Below, one piece after another: positions 46,013 to 57,140 of a DNA stretch of 64,000 bases. Origin of the DNA: Diphasiastrum complanatum (taxonomy: Eukaryota; Streptophyta; Lycopodiopsida; Lycopodiales; Lycopodiaceae). The notes beneath the pieces were generated by a model that did not search any database, was not told the origin of the DNA, and worked only from the letters and a program-made list of their open reading frames with translations. How positions within the stretch are numbered: position 1 is the first letter of the stretch; the number at the start of each line of letters is the position of its first letter. A program made the position numbers and the translations under genes. The stretch is from assembly GCA_029204225.1 (NCBI GenBank), contig CM055095.1, positions 62,105,910 to 62,169,909 of the forward strand, given 5' to 3'.

Positions 46013-47392
46013 ATAACGGCCACCGTGCCGTGGGCCGTGGCATGGGCCCTGGGGGTGGGGGTCGGAAGTCGGGACCTGACCTGTTGCTGCGGCTGCCGGG
46101 CTGTGGTCGGAGACCCGTCGGAGCGCGTGTCAGCGCGCACATGCGCAACTAAGGACGCGGGCACAAAGTTCATGCAGACGTACGTAACTCCGTCATCATT
46201 CTATCACCCCGCACCCCCGGGAGGCCGCTGCTGGCCCGTCCCCCTCAAGACTCATATCCCTCCCGTCTGCGCTTCCTCCTCTGCCCGAAACGCTGAAACG
46301 CCGAAACTGTCGAGAGCCCTTAGCCTAGGCCCTAGCCTGCACAGGAGAAGCTAAAAGCTATTTCCCTGTGTAAGGACAGGAGTCAGGACGAGAGAGAGAG
46401 AGACAGACAGACACACACAGAAAGAGGTCTGAGGGAGGGAGGGAGAATAGAAATTTGAAAGGCTATAGGTTGTTAAGGGAGGGGATTAAGGATGCTGCTG
46501 CTGCGGCGATGTGATGGATTGCGCGAAGTGGCGGAGTGGAGCAGTTAAGGCGGAATAAAGCGCCTGGGTGGGCTAGCTACTCAGCTGGCGTTGAGCTCAC
46601 GCTCGAGGTTTCAGTTGAATGCTTTGAAGAGGGCAGCAGCAGCTACTTCGGAAGGCTGCGCCGGTAGATTGTGTCAGGTGAGGTGAGGTGGCGTGCGTTG
46701 ATCCGGTTTGACAGGGATAGTTGATGGGTGGAGAAGGAAGTCCAAAGAAATAAGCTCAGCCTCAGATGATTCGAGAGCTTAGCATTTAGCGCGTTTGAAG
46801 ATTTTGACAAGGATAGGTTGGTGAAGAGCGCAGATGAATGGAACCGTTTAGCGGCTTTGAAAAAAGATATGCAGTAGTGAAGAAAGATACAGTAGCGGTT
46901 GTTGTGATGTACTAGTTTAATTTGTGGTGTGGTCTGTACTGGTGGTTCATTTGTGTCTGAAGGAGGAGCATGCAGAAAGGTGGGAAAAGGAAGATGGTGA
47001 AAGGTTTTTATTGAAGTCAATGTGTGAGAAAAGGAGAGCATTCGCAGATAAGGGTAGAGCTGAGCTTTCTTACCCACATGATCAAACACTCAGTTTTGTC
47101 TTGGCTTGATGAGTGATGAGTGAAGGTGGTGATCGAGATTTGGTCAGCACATGGAGTTTTTTTAAATCTTGTACGGCATTTTGAATCGGGGATCTTTGAG
47201 CATGCGCGTGATTGATGTTCAACGCCATCTCGGTGTCTCCTCAACCCAACAATAGTTTGCAAGATTAACAGAGGGCAGCAGCTGATAGACGAACTGTACT
47301 GCGAGATAGAGCTGGGCAGATAAAACACTAAAGCAGGAAGATAAGCGAGTGAGCTGAGTGATAATCTACCCAGCGTACACATAGGAGTTAGA
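46013..47392 (+). promoter_or_regulatory. Upstream region and probable long 5' leader of the receptor kinase gene
   Basis: Base composition becomes GC-rich at 46020-46330, unlike the surroundings. A purine-rich GAGA/GACA tract with a GGGAGGGAGGGAGAA run lies at 46390-46446, a motif type common near plant transcription starts and 5' leaders. Several ATGs precede the gene start, for example 46491 with a short frame (MLLLRRC, then TGA), so upstream open frames are possible. CAGGTGAGG near 46675 fits a splice donor, so a leader intron is possible. No TATA box is clear. The transcription start cannot be fixed from sequence alone. Confidence 0.4.
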
Positions 47393-50300
47393 ATGGGGTG
47401 CCGGAATCTTCGTTGCTTTCATCTGATCCAGTTTCTGTACATGATCGCAAGCTTGGAAAGGATGATATATTGTTTATCACCTGACGGTGCAGCTTTGCTA
47501 TCCATGAAAGTGTCGATCGTAGATCCTCTTGGGCGGTTAAATGACTGGCTGCAATCTGACAGTAGTCCATGTTTGTGGACAGGCGTCAGATGCGACGATT
47601 CTGACAATGTAATAGCGGTGGATCTATCAAACATGCAGCTTTCGGGAAATGTTTCAGGAGCAATCGGTCGATTGACAAACTTGGTGAATATCACTGTGGA
47701 GCAGAACAACTTTACTGGGAGCTTGCCGCGGGAAATCACGCATATCAGCGGCCTACGCTTTCTCAACATATCTCACAACAATTTCAGCTACAATTTCCCT
47801 AGTAATTTCTCCAATTTGCAGCAGCTAGGGGTTTTGGACGCCTACAACAACAATTTCTCTGGTCCTCTACCAATCCAGATCTCTCAGCTTCCAAATCTAG
47901 TCCACTTCCATCTTGGCGGCAGTTACTTCGAGGGAAATATTCCTCCTGAGTATGGAAACATGAGTAAGCTGCAATACTTGGCCCTCTCGGGCAATTCTCT
48001 TACAGGAAGAATTCCTGCAGAGATTGGGAATTTGTCTTCACTCGAGCAACTCTATCTTGGATATTACAATGTGTTCGAAGGAGGGATCCCTCCTGAAATC
48101 GGTAAGTTAAGCAAATTGGTGAGACTAGATATGTCATCTTGTGGATTGACTGGACCAATTCCTCCGCAAATTGGCAATCTCTCCCACCTAGATACGCTGT
48201 TTTTGCAGATCAATGAGCTGGGTGGTAGCATTCCAAAGGAATTGGGCAACCTGATCAATGTCAGGTCACTTGATCTTTCCAACAATAATCTTGAAGGAAA
48301 GATTCCGGAGGAGCTACAGAATCTGCAAAGTGTGGAGCTTCTGAGCCTGTTTCTCAACCATCTCGAAGGTGGCATCCCTCTCTATTTGGCGGAGATGCCA
48401 TCACTTCAGGCTCTGTTCTTGTGGAGCAACAATCTCACTGGCGTCATACCGCAAATGTTGGGCACGAATGGTAACCTCACGCAGCTTGATCTATCGTCCA
48501 ACGCTCTTGTGGGTCCGATTCCCCCAGGATTGTGCACGGGTGGTAAACTGGTGGTGCTAGTGCTATTGAAGAATCAGCTCTCCGGTGCTCTGCCTGAAGA
48601 TCTAGGTTATTGCAAAACTCTCAACCATGTCCGCTTGGGCAACAATCAGCTCAGCGGTGCCATCCCAAAAGGTATGCTCAGTCTTAAGAATCTGCAGATG
48701 CTTGAGCTCGTGAGCAATCAGTTTAATGGTAGCTTGCCCGCAGACATTGATGCGCCACTGTTGCAATTCCTGGATGTCTCTGATAGTGAGCTAAGTGGAG
48801 AGCTTCCTCCCAGTATAGGCAAGCTCCCCAATTTGCAAAAACTGTTCCTCTCCAAGAACAGGCTTGTTGGATCTATGCCTCCTGAGATGAGCAATCTTAG
48901 ATCGCTTTCCTATCTCGACCTTAGCGAAAACCATCTTTCTGGGCCAATACCTGCAGAGCTCGGGAGATGTGATCAGCTTTTTTATCTTGATCTTAGCGTG
49001 AACGATCTAGAAGGAGAGATCCCTGCTGGTTTGCAGGGGTTGCAGGTATTGGGCTTTCTCAACGTATCGCGGAATCATCTGACTGGCAGGATTCCTCCTG
49101 CACTGAATCTGCTGCAGAGCCTCACATCTGCAGATTTCTCGCACAACAATCTCTCCGGGCCTGTTCCTACCAATGGGCTATTCCAGTACCTCAACGCCAG
49201 TTCCTTTGAAGGCAATCCAGGCCTTTGTGGCCACGGCATCAGCCCCTGCAGCCATTCAGATGATAGATCGCTACCAGATAGTGGTGAAACAAAGAGAGCC
49301 AAGCGCTTTCGAGCTGGGCTGAAGGCGATCGTTACCGTTGTAGTCGTGGCAGTGTTTATAATTCTCGCTCTTCTCGTTTCCTTTATCCATAATCACAAAG
49401 AGCAGCTGTGTGATATGTGTAAGGAGCAGCCGTCGAAACGGCCATGGAAGCTGACTGCTTTTCAGAGGCTGGATTTCGATTGTCACCACGTCTTGGATTG
49501 TCTTCATGAAAGCAACATCATTGGGAAGGGAGGCAATGGCGTTGTATACAGAGCAGACATGCCCAATGGCGAGACAGTTGCTGTCAAGCGCCTGAAGAAG
49601 GGAGGTCATATGGGCGGCTCTGACGACCATGGCTTCTCAGCAGAGATTCAAACTCTAGGTAAGATTCGTCATAGGAATATTGTCAAGCTGCTTGGTTGCT
49701 GCTCAGATGGGGAGATCAATCTGCTTATCTACGAGTACATGCCCAACGGAAGCCTGGGGGAGCTCTTGCACGGTAAAAGGAGCGAGATGCTGGATTGGAA
49801 AACAAGATACAACATCGCTGTGCAAGCGGCAAACGGACTTTGCTATCTGCACCATGACTGTTTCCCGTTGATTGTTCACAGAGACGTAAAATCCAACAAT
49901 ATTCTTCTTGATTCCAACTTTGAAGCGCACGTAGCGGATTTTGGGCTTGCCAAATCCTTCCAGGACTCCGGCAAATCCGAGTCCATGTCGTCAGTTGCAG
50001 GTTCTTGGGGTTACATCGCTCCAGGCACGTTGCTGCTCATCATGATCACACCAATTCGATTTGTCTAAATGTTTTTCTATCATCCGAACTGATCTGTACA
50101 GAAATTGCAAGTTTATTTTTCAAATTGCAAGCGTACATTGCCACCCTACTCCATTGCTCTTCAAAATTGTCTTAGCTTCTAGCGATGTTGTTACAGCTTT
50201 ACAGATTGAGATAATCGACTAGTGTTCTTCAAAACTGTATCGTTGCCTTCTAATGATTTTGTTTTTTAATGCAGAATATGCCTACACGCTGAAGGTAAAC

Positions 50301-50660
50301 GAGAAGAGTGACATCTACAGCTTCGGAGTGGTACTGCTGGAGCTGATCACAGGAAAGAGACCCAACGAGCCTGGATTCACTGCAGATGGTTTGGATATTG
50401 TTCACTGGGTGAGGAGCAGATATCTGAACGAGGATCAAGGTCTCATGCAAATTCTGGATCCTAGGATGTTGTGCTCAGAGCTTCCTCTCAATGAGGTGGT
50501 GGCTATGGTGGGGGTAGCCTTAATTTGCTGTAGCATTCATCCGGTAGAGCGACCTACAATGCGAGATGTTGTCCAGATGTTGGCTGATGTGAAGCCTAAG
50601 AGCAGAGGCGGCAGCTTCAAAGACAATGCCAGGATTGAACGCCCATTGATTAGTCTTTGA
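47393..50660 (+). CDS. LRR receptor-like kinase, subfamily XI (CLV1/BAM-like), two exons
   Basis: Coding exons 47393-50024 and 50275-50660 give about 1005 residues, similar to BAM1-type receptors. ATG 47393 is the first after an in-frame TAA at 47342. Residues 1-28 look like a signal peptide. The cap SPDGAALLSMKVSI...PCLWTGVRC precedes about 20 LRRs (to about 600), then a Cys pair (GLCGHGISPC, about 610). A transmembrane helix lies at about 643-667. The kinase has GKGGNG (711-716), Lys in AVKR (732), HRD (829-831), DFG (849-851) and GYIAPEYAYT formed across the intron. It is an RD kinase with all key residues present, so probably active. By family it sits in the plasma membrane and binds a CLE-type peptide; the ligand here is inferred. 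It is the only intact gene in the window, surrounded by transposon debris. Confidence 0.93.
50025..50274 (+). other. Intron of the receptor kinase gene, GC-AG type
   Basis: The 250-bp intron starts GCACGT after CCAG and ends TTTTAATGCAG. Joining the exons restores GYIAP to EYAYTLKV, the conserved APE segment of kinase subdomain VIII, in phase 1. The site is the position where LRR-XI kinase genes commonly have an intron. A canonical GT donor (GCAG, then GTTCTT) lies at 50001, 24 nt upstream and in the same phase. Using it would remove eight residues, GSWGYIAP. Confidence 0.85.
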
Positions 50661-51130
50661 GTTCGTGGTCGACTTCCCTTGTACCTGTGATCTTGCGCCT
50701 GCCATAGCTTTCTGTAAGATGACAGATGTCTTGAGAACTTCTTGTAATTCTCATACAGATGCAGGTTCTTGGTTTTGTAGGGTTTGACAACAACAAACCA
50801 ATTCTACTCCATGAATGTGGCCTTTCCCATGATAGCCCTATATCAATGTAGGCTGTCCTTTTTGTAATTGAGCACTACCTCTGAGTCTTTGCCTGTTACT
50901 AAGCTCTTTATAGAGCAACTACGATAGTGAAGGCCCCATCTCCAAGAGTTGAACCTTCTTATACATTTCAGATGCTTTACCTGACTTGTGTTTATTCTGT
51001 AAAATCACTTGAAGCCCGGTGAGTCTGATCCAGATATCAGATTACCTGCCATTGTTTTTGTAATTACTGAGGTATTTGATATCTAATCTCTGCTGTCTTC
51101 ATCTATGAATTCATGGCCTGATTTCTCATC
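50661..51130 (+). other. Probable 3' untranslated region and downstream flank
   Basis: AT-rich sequence after the stop codon with TTGTAAT elements near 50742 and 50863, of the type that can act as plant upstream polyadenylation signals. No AATAAA was singled out, so the transcript end is not defined. Confidence 0.4.
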
Positions 51131-53128
51131 TAAAGAATGTATTTCTGAACTGCTTCAGATTACGTTATGAATAAGGCATCAAATCATCATCCTGAGCATA
51201 ACATTTTTCAACGCATAAGGTTAAGGTTTTGTTTGTATTTGCAAGTAGAACACATTCTCTGTTCCTTAAATTGTGGATGACGATTTGCAAAGTTAGCTGA
51301 GAAATTCATTAGGTAGGCTATGCGGCATGCCCAATACTTCACAACAGATCACCATGCTAGCGCTGTTATTCTAAATATTTCAAAAGGTATATTGTTATTT
51401 TACATCTCAGATACGAAGTTATGAGGTCTGACCTATCATCTTTCCACCATGCCAATTGGGCTTTCCATTGACTTTCTTTATCAATGGCATAAATCTACTT
51501 CCCACTCTTAACGTACAGCTTCTAACAAAGCTCCTCGATGGGTTTTTATTCTGTGTAATGGGTTTTTTGATCTGATCTCTTGTGAACTATTTACTTGCAA
51601 TCTCTAAATCCAGGTGAGAAATATATGATGTGGACTAAAGTACTTCTTGTAAGGAAACACTTATAGTACTTGGTACACCATTTGAAGCTATAATAGCACT
51701 ACTATCATATCATATCCACGAACGCAAAGCTTCTTGAGAAGTTAAGTATATGATGTAAGCCACTATACAATGTGAGTAGACTAGTCGCTAGGCCTTTAGA
51801 AGTGGAGATTTGACCCCTGGTTGACCAGAAAAGTTACCTACCAGACGCTAACTAATGGCTCTAGATTTTTGACTTTATTTATATTACTATGCACATTTCA
51901 ATTACAATGTCCTGGCATTTCTATGCACAAATGTACAATGTTAAGGCAAACCTAACCATGGCCCACAAGGCTTCAAGATATAGCTACCCCACCAACCTAC
52001 TCAATCTTGCAACATTGCATTAACTGAAGAGAGTTTCCCTATTTGCTCTATTTGCCTTTTGCCCTAGCTTTGGAATGACTATAGGAAATACAAGAATAAT
52101 TCTAAAATCTTTTTCACTAGGAAAATACTAAATTTTAAAAATATTCTCCAAATTGGATTCTCAACATAAATGTGAGATATCCAAGTTTTATATGCAAAAG
52201 GTAAGCATGCCAAAATGATATTGATAAATATCTTCAACTACAAAAAAAAAACTTTGAGATTTTCATCTAGAACTACAACCAAAGTTTTGTTTGTTGAATA
52301 TAATTTAGTTGTCATTCTTGGAATCATTAAGATTTGTTATCCAATTGAGCTCTTTAGGATAAAATCACTAATGAGTTGAGTTTGTACTCGATTGAGAATT
52401 ACTCTATACCACGTATATTGTATATCCTATGCACATAATTTTTATTGATGAATGTTAATGACTCACAAATCATGCATCTTATAAGCAATATGACTCGAAA
52501 CAAACAGTTTTCTAGTGAATTCCCTTCACACTGCTCATTTAACCAATTACCTTTATCCAGGACTCTAACCAAGTTACTCAAGTTCATTGCCAATGATTTA
52601 GAAATCTCAAATGTCTTGGTGCAGATTTCAATTATATTAGTACAACACCACATTTAGGTTCTTATTCAAATCATTTCTAAGTTAACATATAAATCTTCCA
52701 CGAAAAGATTTGCTAACTCTACAAGTATATGTTCCGACAATACTTGGTTTATGTTTATGTTCACTGACTGGTTTAAGTGCACCAAATAAACTTAGTAATC
52801 AAGAGTACATAGTAGATCCATACAAGATTAATTATGCATGTATGAAAATAATCTCACTATGACCAAGTACATAAACACATCATTATTTGGCAGATTCCAC
52901 CAAAATTTGCATATTATTCACATACTCATTGAGAATTTTGTAACTCAGCTACAAAAGAATTTCAATTTCTCATGAGTAAATAACATATTTGAGAAATCTT
53001 TGAGACGAAGAACATATCCACTCTCACAAGTTTTCCAACCCACATGCCTTTTACCACATAATTTCTTCTATTCCTAATAAAACTGGGATTAGTTACTTTT
53101 GTTGAAATTATGGAATTTTTTTAAACGG
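51131..53128. other. Unassigned AT-rich DNA
   Basis: Short frames only. No convincing gene or repeat recognised. Confidence 0.4.
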
Positions 53129-53162
53129 GTGTGTGTGTGTGTGTGTGGGGGGGGGGGGGGGG
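53129..53162 (+). repeat. (GT)n followed by a G run
   Basis: About nine GT units, then about 15 G. Confidence 0.95.
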
Positions 53163-53317
53163 TTTGTTGATCCAGAGAATCTACACTTGGTATTCTTTAC
53201 AAATATATAGATCACAAACACAATCACCATAGCTCAAGCACCTCAAGCTCTCATAGATGGCACAACAAAAGGTAATGAATTAACAAAGTAAGAAATTCTA
53301 CATAGGAAACACACAAA

Positions 53318-53397
53318 CTGCATGTCCTTGACAAGTGTCCTAAAATTAGTTTATCGCCTGCATGTCCTTGACAAGTGTCCTAAAATTAGTTTATCGC
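53318..53397. repeat. Perfect tandem duplication, 40-bp unit
   Basis: CTGCATGTCCTTGACAAGTG begins both copies, at 53318 and 53358, and the two 40-bp units are identical. The perfect identity suggests a recent duplication. Confidence 0.95.
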
Positions 53398-55226
53398 CTC
53401 TCAAAATTGAGTTAGGCCCAGTATGGTCAAACTCGACTGACAAACTCAAGACATGCCCTCAAGCAAGTACTATAATTAATATTATACAACTTATTTTCCT
53501 ACGTGTGGCTACTCAGCTAATCTAAGTAGCCAGTTATGGGACAAGTACTCGACAAATAAGTTGATGGTGGTTCACGTCTCGGTCACTACTGAAAATAGTA
53601 ATCTAATTAACTGTACACTGAGTACAATATCACCTTTGAAGCTTATAGAGTATAAACCTTATCCAATCTTGTTTGATATGAATACATTGTCTCTTTTGTG
53701 TCATGACTATCCACCCACTTCCATACAATTTAAGTAGCTTTAGCCAAATCGGCTATGGGCACAAATGCTTTGTCCTCATCATACATCACTTGCAAATGCA
53801 TGAGATTATTTAGGACTAATCAACCAGAGAGAGACTAGTATACACATGCTATAACCAGACATTGTGTAGAACACACAGGCTTAAAACCAAATATTTTTCA
53901 TTGATGCATTATGTTTTTCTCTACAAGACTATCTAGCTCTCCAATTCATTGTAGCTAATTTTGTAAGTGTGTCCAATTTTTCACCTAGCTGACATATTGT
54001 AAAAGACATCATTTGCATCATGTTTGCATATCGCATTTTTCCATTGCATATACAATGCAATATGGCATGATGGATTGGCTACATGAAACTTTTTATTTGT
54101 AGAATGATTGATGTGGGGGTGGAAGGAAAACTCTAGGAGATACAATGCCAAATTCTATGGGATGAGATGTTGTTGACTAAGTGATTTTAAAAACATTTAA
54201 ATCTCTTGAGAAGAGCGCTATCACACGAATCACATGAATAAAATTATGAAAAGTGTAAATAGATCAAAATGATGATGAAAAAGTAGGAATACACACGTCA
54301 ATATTGTGAATCACATGAATGAAGTCATGAAAATGTGTAAATATATCAAAATGACGATGAGAAATTAGATAGGGTATAAATTGGACAATAGTGGAGAGTA
54401 CACTGAAACAACGAATTGTAAAGTGTGAACCACAAGAGAGGGCATATTATAAGGGCCATCAAAGATGGACTTGACAATGGTTCAATGCGTATTGTATGAA
54501 AAAAAAATTGCCAAAGCTTTCTTTATTCAAGCCAACCACCATAGGAGTTTATATTTTTAATAGATTAGCTAGTCAAACATTGGATCGAGATGCATTTGGC
54601 AAAGATTAGGTATGAATGAAGTTTAAGATTGGTTCCATGAGGAATTTTGGTTGTGTAGAATATGCCCACATATATGTTGTTGGAAGAAGGAAAGAATGCT
54701 CGATAGAGAAATGTCTGCATTCGATAGATGCATTATCGGGCTCTGCAGTGTATGACTACCCCTATCAAATTCTAACAAAACTATCATGACTATTGTCACG
54801 TTCGCTAAGTGATTCTAAGTTTGAAATCATCAAAATCTATTAAATTGATTTTGTAGACAAACATAACAAAATAAACATTGATGTATAGATATTACAATAT
54901 GAAAGTATTCGACAGTGCAAACAAAACTATAAGAGAACATAATTAGATTACAATAGAACAGAGAAGCATTCGATCATTCTGACATAATATTGAACGGGTC
55001 GAACCTCCCTTGGGTTAAAGCAATGTTTGTTACCAGGGCATTGGTATAATTTGGTGGTGGATTGAGGTCATGATTGTTTTTAGTCCTAGTGTGGATTGTA
55101 GAGCTCTAGGCTTAAGTCTCATAGTGCATGATGTCATATGTCTTGCTGGTTTTAAAAAATTGACACTTTCATTCTTTTACATTTATCGTTATATGAACCA
55201 TGTAGGGTGCCCTACTCCCTTTGTAG
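53398..55226. other. Unassigned, with a possible copia LTR fragment
   Basis: Around 54750-54960 there is loose similarity to 38240-38440 (atgactac.ccctat, AAGTGATT, AGACAAACATAA), so this part may be LTR-derived. The rest has no recognised content. Confidence 0.3.
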
Positions 55227-55404
55227 CGGTGATGACGTGAGCAAGCTTTGCAAGGAAGGACTATGTAAGGGTGATAATGTGAGTAAACTTTGTAAGGAGG
55301 GACAATTGAAAGATTGAAAGAGGCACTCCTTATGTGTGTGATGGTGATAATGTGAGCAAGCTTTTTGAGGGATCATGTAATGTTGAAAATGTGAGCAAAG
55401 TTTA
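55227..55404 (+). repeat. Four degenerate copies of GGTGATAATGTGAGCAAGCTTTG
   Basis: Copies near 55227, 55270, 55343 and 55381 differ by a few bases each, with unequal spacing (about 38-73 bp). Confidence 0.7.
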
Positions 55405-55420
55405 AGAGGCTACGTGTGAC

Positions 55421-55531
55421 GAAACTTATGTTCTAGCAAGCGGTCTATCACCCTTGAGCCCCCCTATCAACAACACCTATGTTGGCAACGGAACTTATGG
55501 TCTAGCAAGAGGTCTATCACCCTTGAGCCCC
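55421..55531 (+). repeat. Tandem duplication, 69-bp unit, interrupted by the gypsy element
   Basis: The unit contains TCTAGCAAG(C/A)GGTCTATCAC, CCTTGAGCCCC and CTATCAACAACACCTATGTT. The first copy is complete; the second starts near 55491, is cut at 55531 by the LTR and resumes at 61799-61835 after the element. This shows the insertion site as it was before the element arrived. Confidence 0.88.
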
Positions 55532-56449
55532 TGTTGTAAAGCTGACTCAGGTGCACCCAGCGTGCCCTGTAAGACTCTAAGGGGTGACGCTCCCTAAGGT
55601 CCCAGAGCAAGTTAGAACGTCAAGGACTGAGCCTCCGACCTATGGTGAGCCAGTCAAGTAGTCACAAGTCATGAGCTAGCTCTGGAGCTCGAGTCATGGC
55701 CTAGTCAGGAAGCAAGTTGATTCTGCCACCGGGAAGGCTCCCGGGACCCATGTCTGGAAGCCAAACTGATTCTGCCAGGCTTGCCAGACTTAATCAGCAA
55801 AATAAAAACTAAGTCCCAAAAAGCGTGCTTTACCAGAAAGCACTATGTTTCAAAACAGAGGGGGTGCGCCGAATCACAGCAGAACTATAGGGGGAGTCCG
55901 GCAGACAGAAACTTGGGCAGCTCAACCAGCGCCAGGAATCCAGTCGCCAGGTCTCAGCTCCCTCTACCAGCACGAGCCAGGCACAATGCCCAGCACGTGT
56001 TGGTGGCCCCGAGACCAGTCAGTCTATGTATGAATGTAACCTCTTCCAAATCTAATAAAGTTGATCCTTGGGGATGATTACCATTTCGGTTTCACCTCCG
56101 GGACTGGTCCAAGTGGAAGGACCCTTACTACAACCTTTTTGCGTCACTGGCGCCTAAGGGTCCCTGTCATCGACATGGGGCTTGCCGCTATGCCAATCGG
56201 TCAGTTTGGCGACCACTATGCCTTGAGTTTCATGTGTGGCTTGTCTTTGCCTTTGGTTACCTTTTGGGGACGGATTCTGAGTTGGTTTTCGGGTTGGTTG
56301 GGATTTCAGTTTTCTTAAGTCTGAATGGTTAAGCTTGTTACGTTTCTGAGTTGGCTTTTACGTAAGTGCATGATGGATGAATGTTAGACTTAAGCGCGTG
56401 TTGGGAAAACCGCTCAAGTCCCAGTGCACTTTGAGACACAGGCGCAACA
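55532..56449 (+). repeat. 5' LTR of the gypsy element (918 bp)
   Basis: Begins TGTTG and ends CAACA, a 5-bp inverted terminal repeat, directly before the primer site. It matches the 3' LTR along its full length, with mostly single-base transitions and one 1-bp indel near 55685. Confidence 0.95.
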
Positions 56450-56451
56450 TG

Positions 56452-56463
56452 TGGTATCAGAGC
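56452..56463 (+). other. Primer binding site, initiator tRNA-Met type
   Basis: TGGTATCAGAGC, two bases after the LTR, is the common tRNA-Met complement used by plant LTR retrotransposons. Confidence 0.92.
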
Positions 56464-57140
56464 CGACTAGCCGGTCAACTACGCAAGTCTCACATGGATG
56501 GCCACGTTTTGGAATTTGTCAGGACAACCGTTGCGCAAGGTGCTGCCCATAGTGTAAGCACGGGTGCGCCCACAGTCGGGGTGGTCGGCAGAACGGGGGA
56601 CTGGATGAGTCAAAGTGCTACCCTCGAGGTGTAAGCACAGTCAGTTTCCGCGGTTCGGACCTGGCGCCGTCTGCATGTAGGACAGATGAGGCAATGTGCT
56701 GCCATTAGGTTGGTGAAAGCACGGTCTGTGCCTTGTGGGGTGCGGGGTGACATATTCAAACTGTACGGGTTAACCATTGATACAGAGATGCTGCTCGAAT
56801 TTGGGTGTAAAGCACGGGTGGTTAGCTGCCGGTGCGGGATAGTTGCCGATCGTTTAGCTATAAGGGCTATCGACCAAAAAGTGGTGGGGCGTGACTGAGG
56901 CAATGTGCTGCTTAATGGTGAAAGCACGGATGGTTGGATGGATGTTTCCCCGTGGACTAATTCTGTGATAGATTTTTGTGGGCGCGGTTAGGCAAAGGTC
57001 CTACGTCCGATCTCAAGGGGAATGTGGCTTGAGAGGGATCCTCTATGTTTGCTTTGGTTGGTATGTTCGTTTGTGGTGTGCTTGTTTGGACCTGAATAAC
57101 CCCTGGTTGCTTCTTCCAGGTGATCTGATCGAGTTGGGAG
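56464..57140 (+). other. Leader of the gypsy element, without gag
   Basis: No capsid or CCHC motif in any frame. It contains one copy of the unit that is tandemly amplified at 28.5-29.0 kb (GCTATAAGGGCTATCGAC near 56857, GTGAAAGCACGG near 56918). Confidence 0.8.

Noticed and set aside
47419-49930. Antisense open frames opposite the receptor kinase
   Set aside because: Shadows of the real gene, with no homology of their own.
50025-50068. Kinase protein ending at 50068 (891 residues) without splicing
   Set aside because: The last residues after GYIAP match no kinase, and exon 2 completes the domain in the correct phase. Intron retention remains possible, but the coding model is two exons.
55781-56318. 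Open frames within the gypsy LTRs, repeated at 61130-61667
   Set aside because: They lie in LTR DNA, have no domain and occur twice only because the LTR is duplicated.
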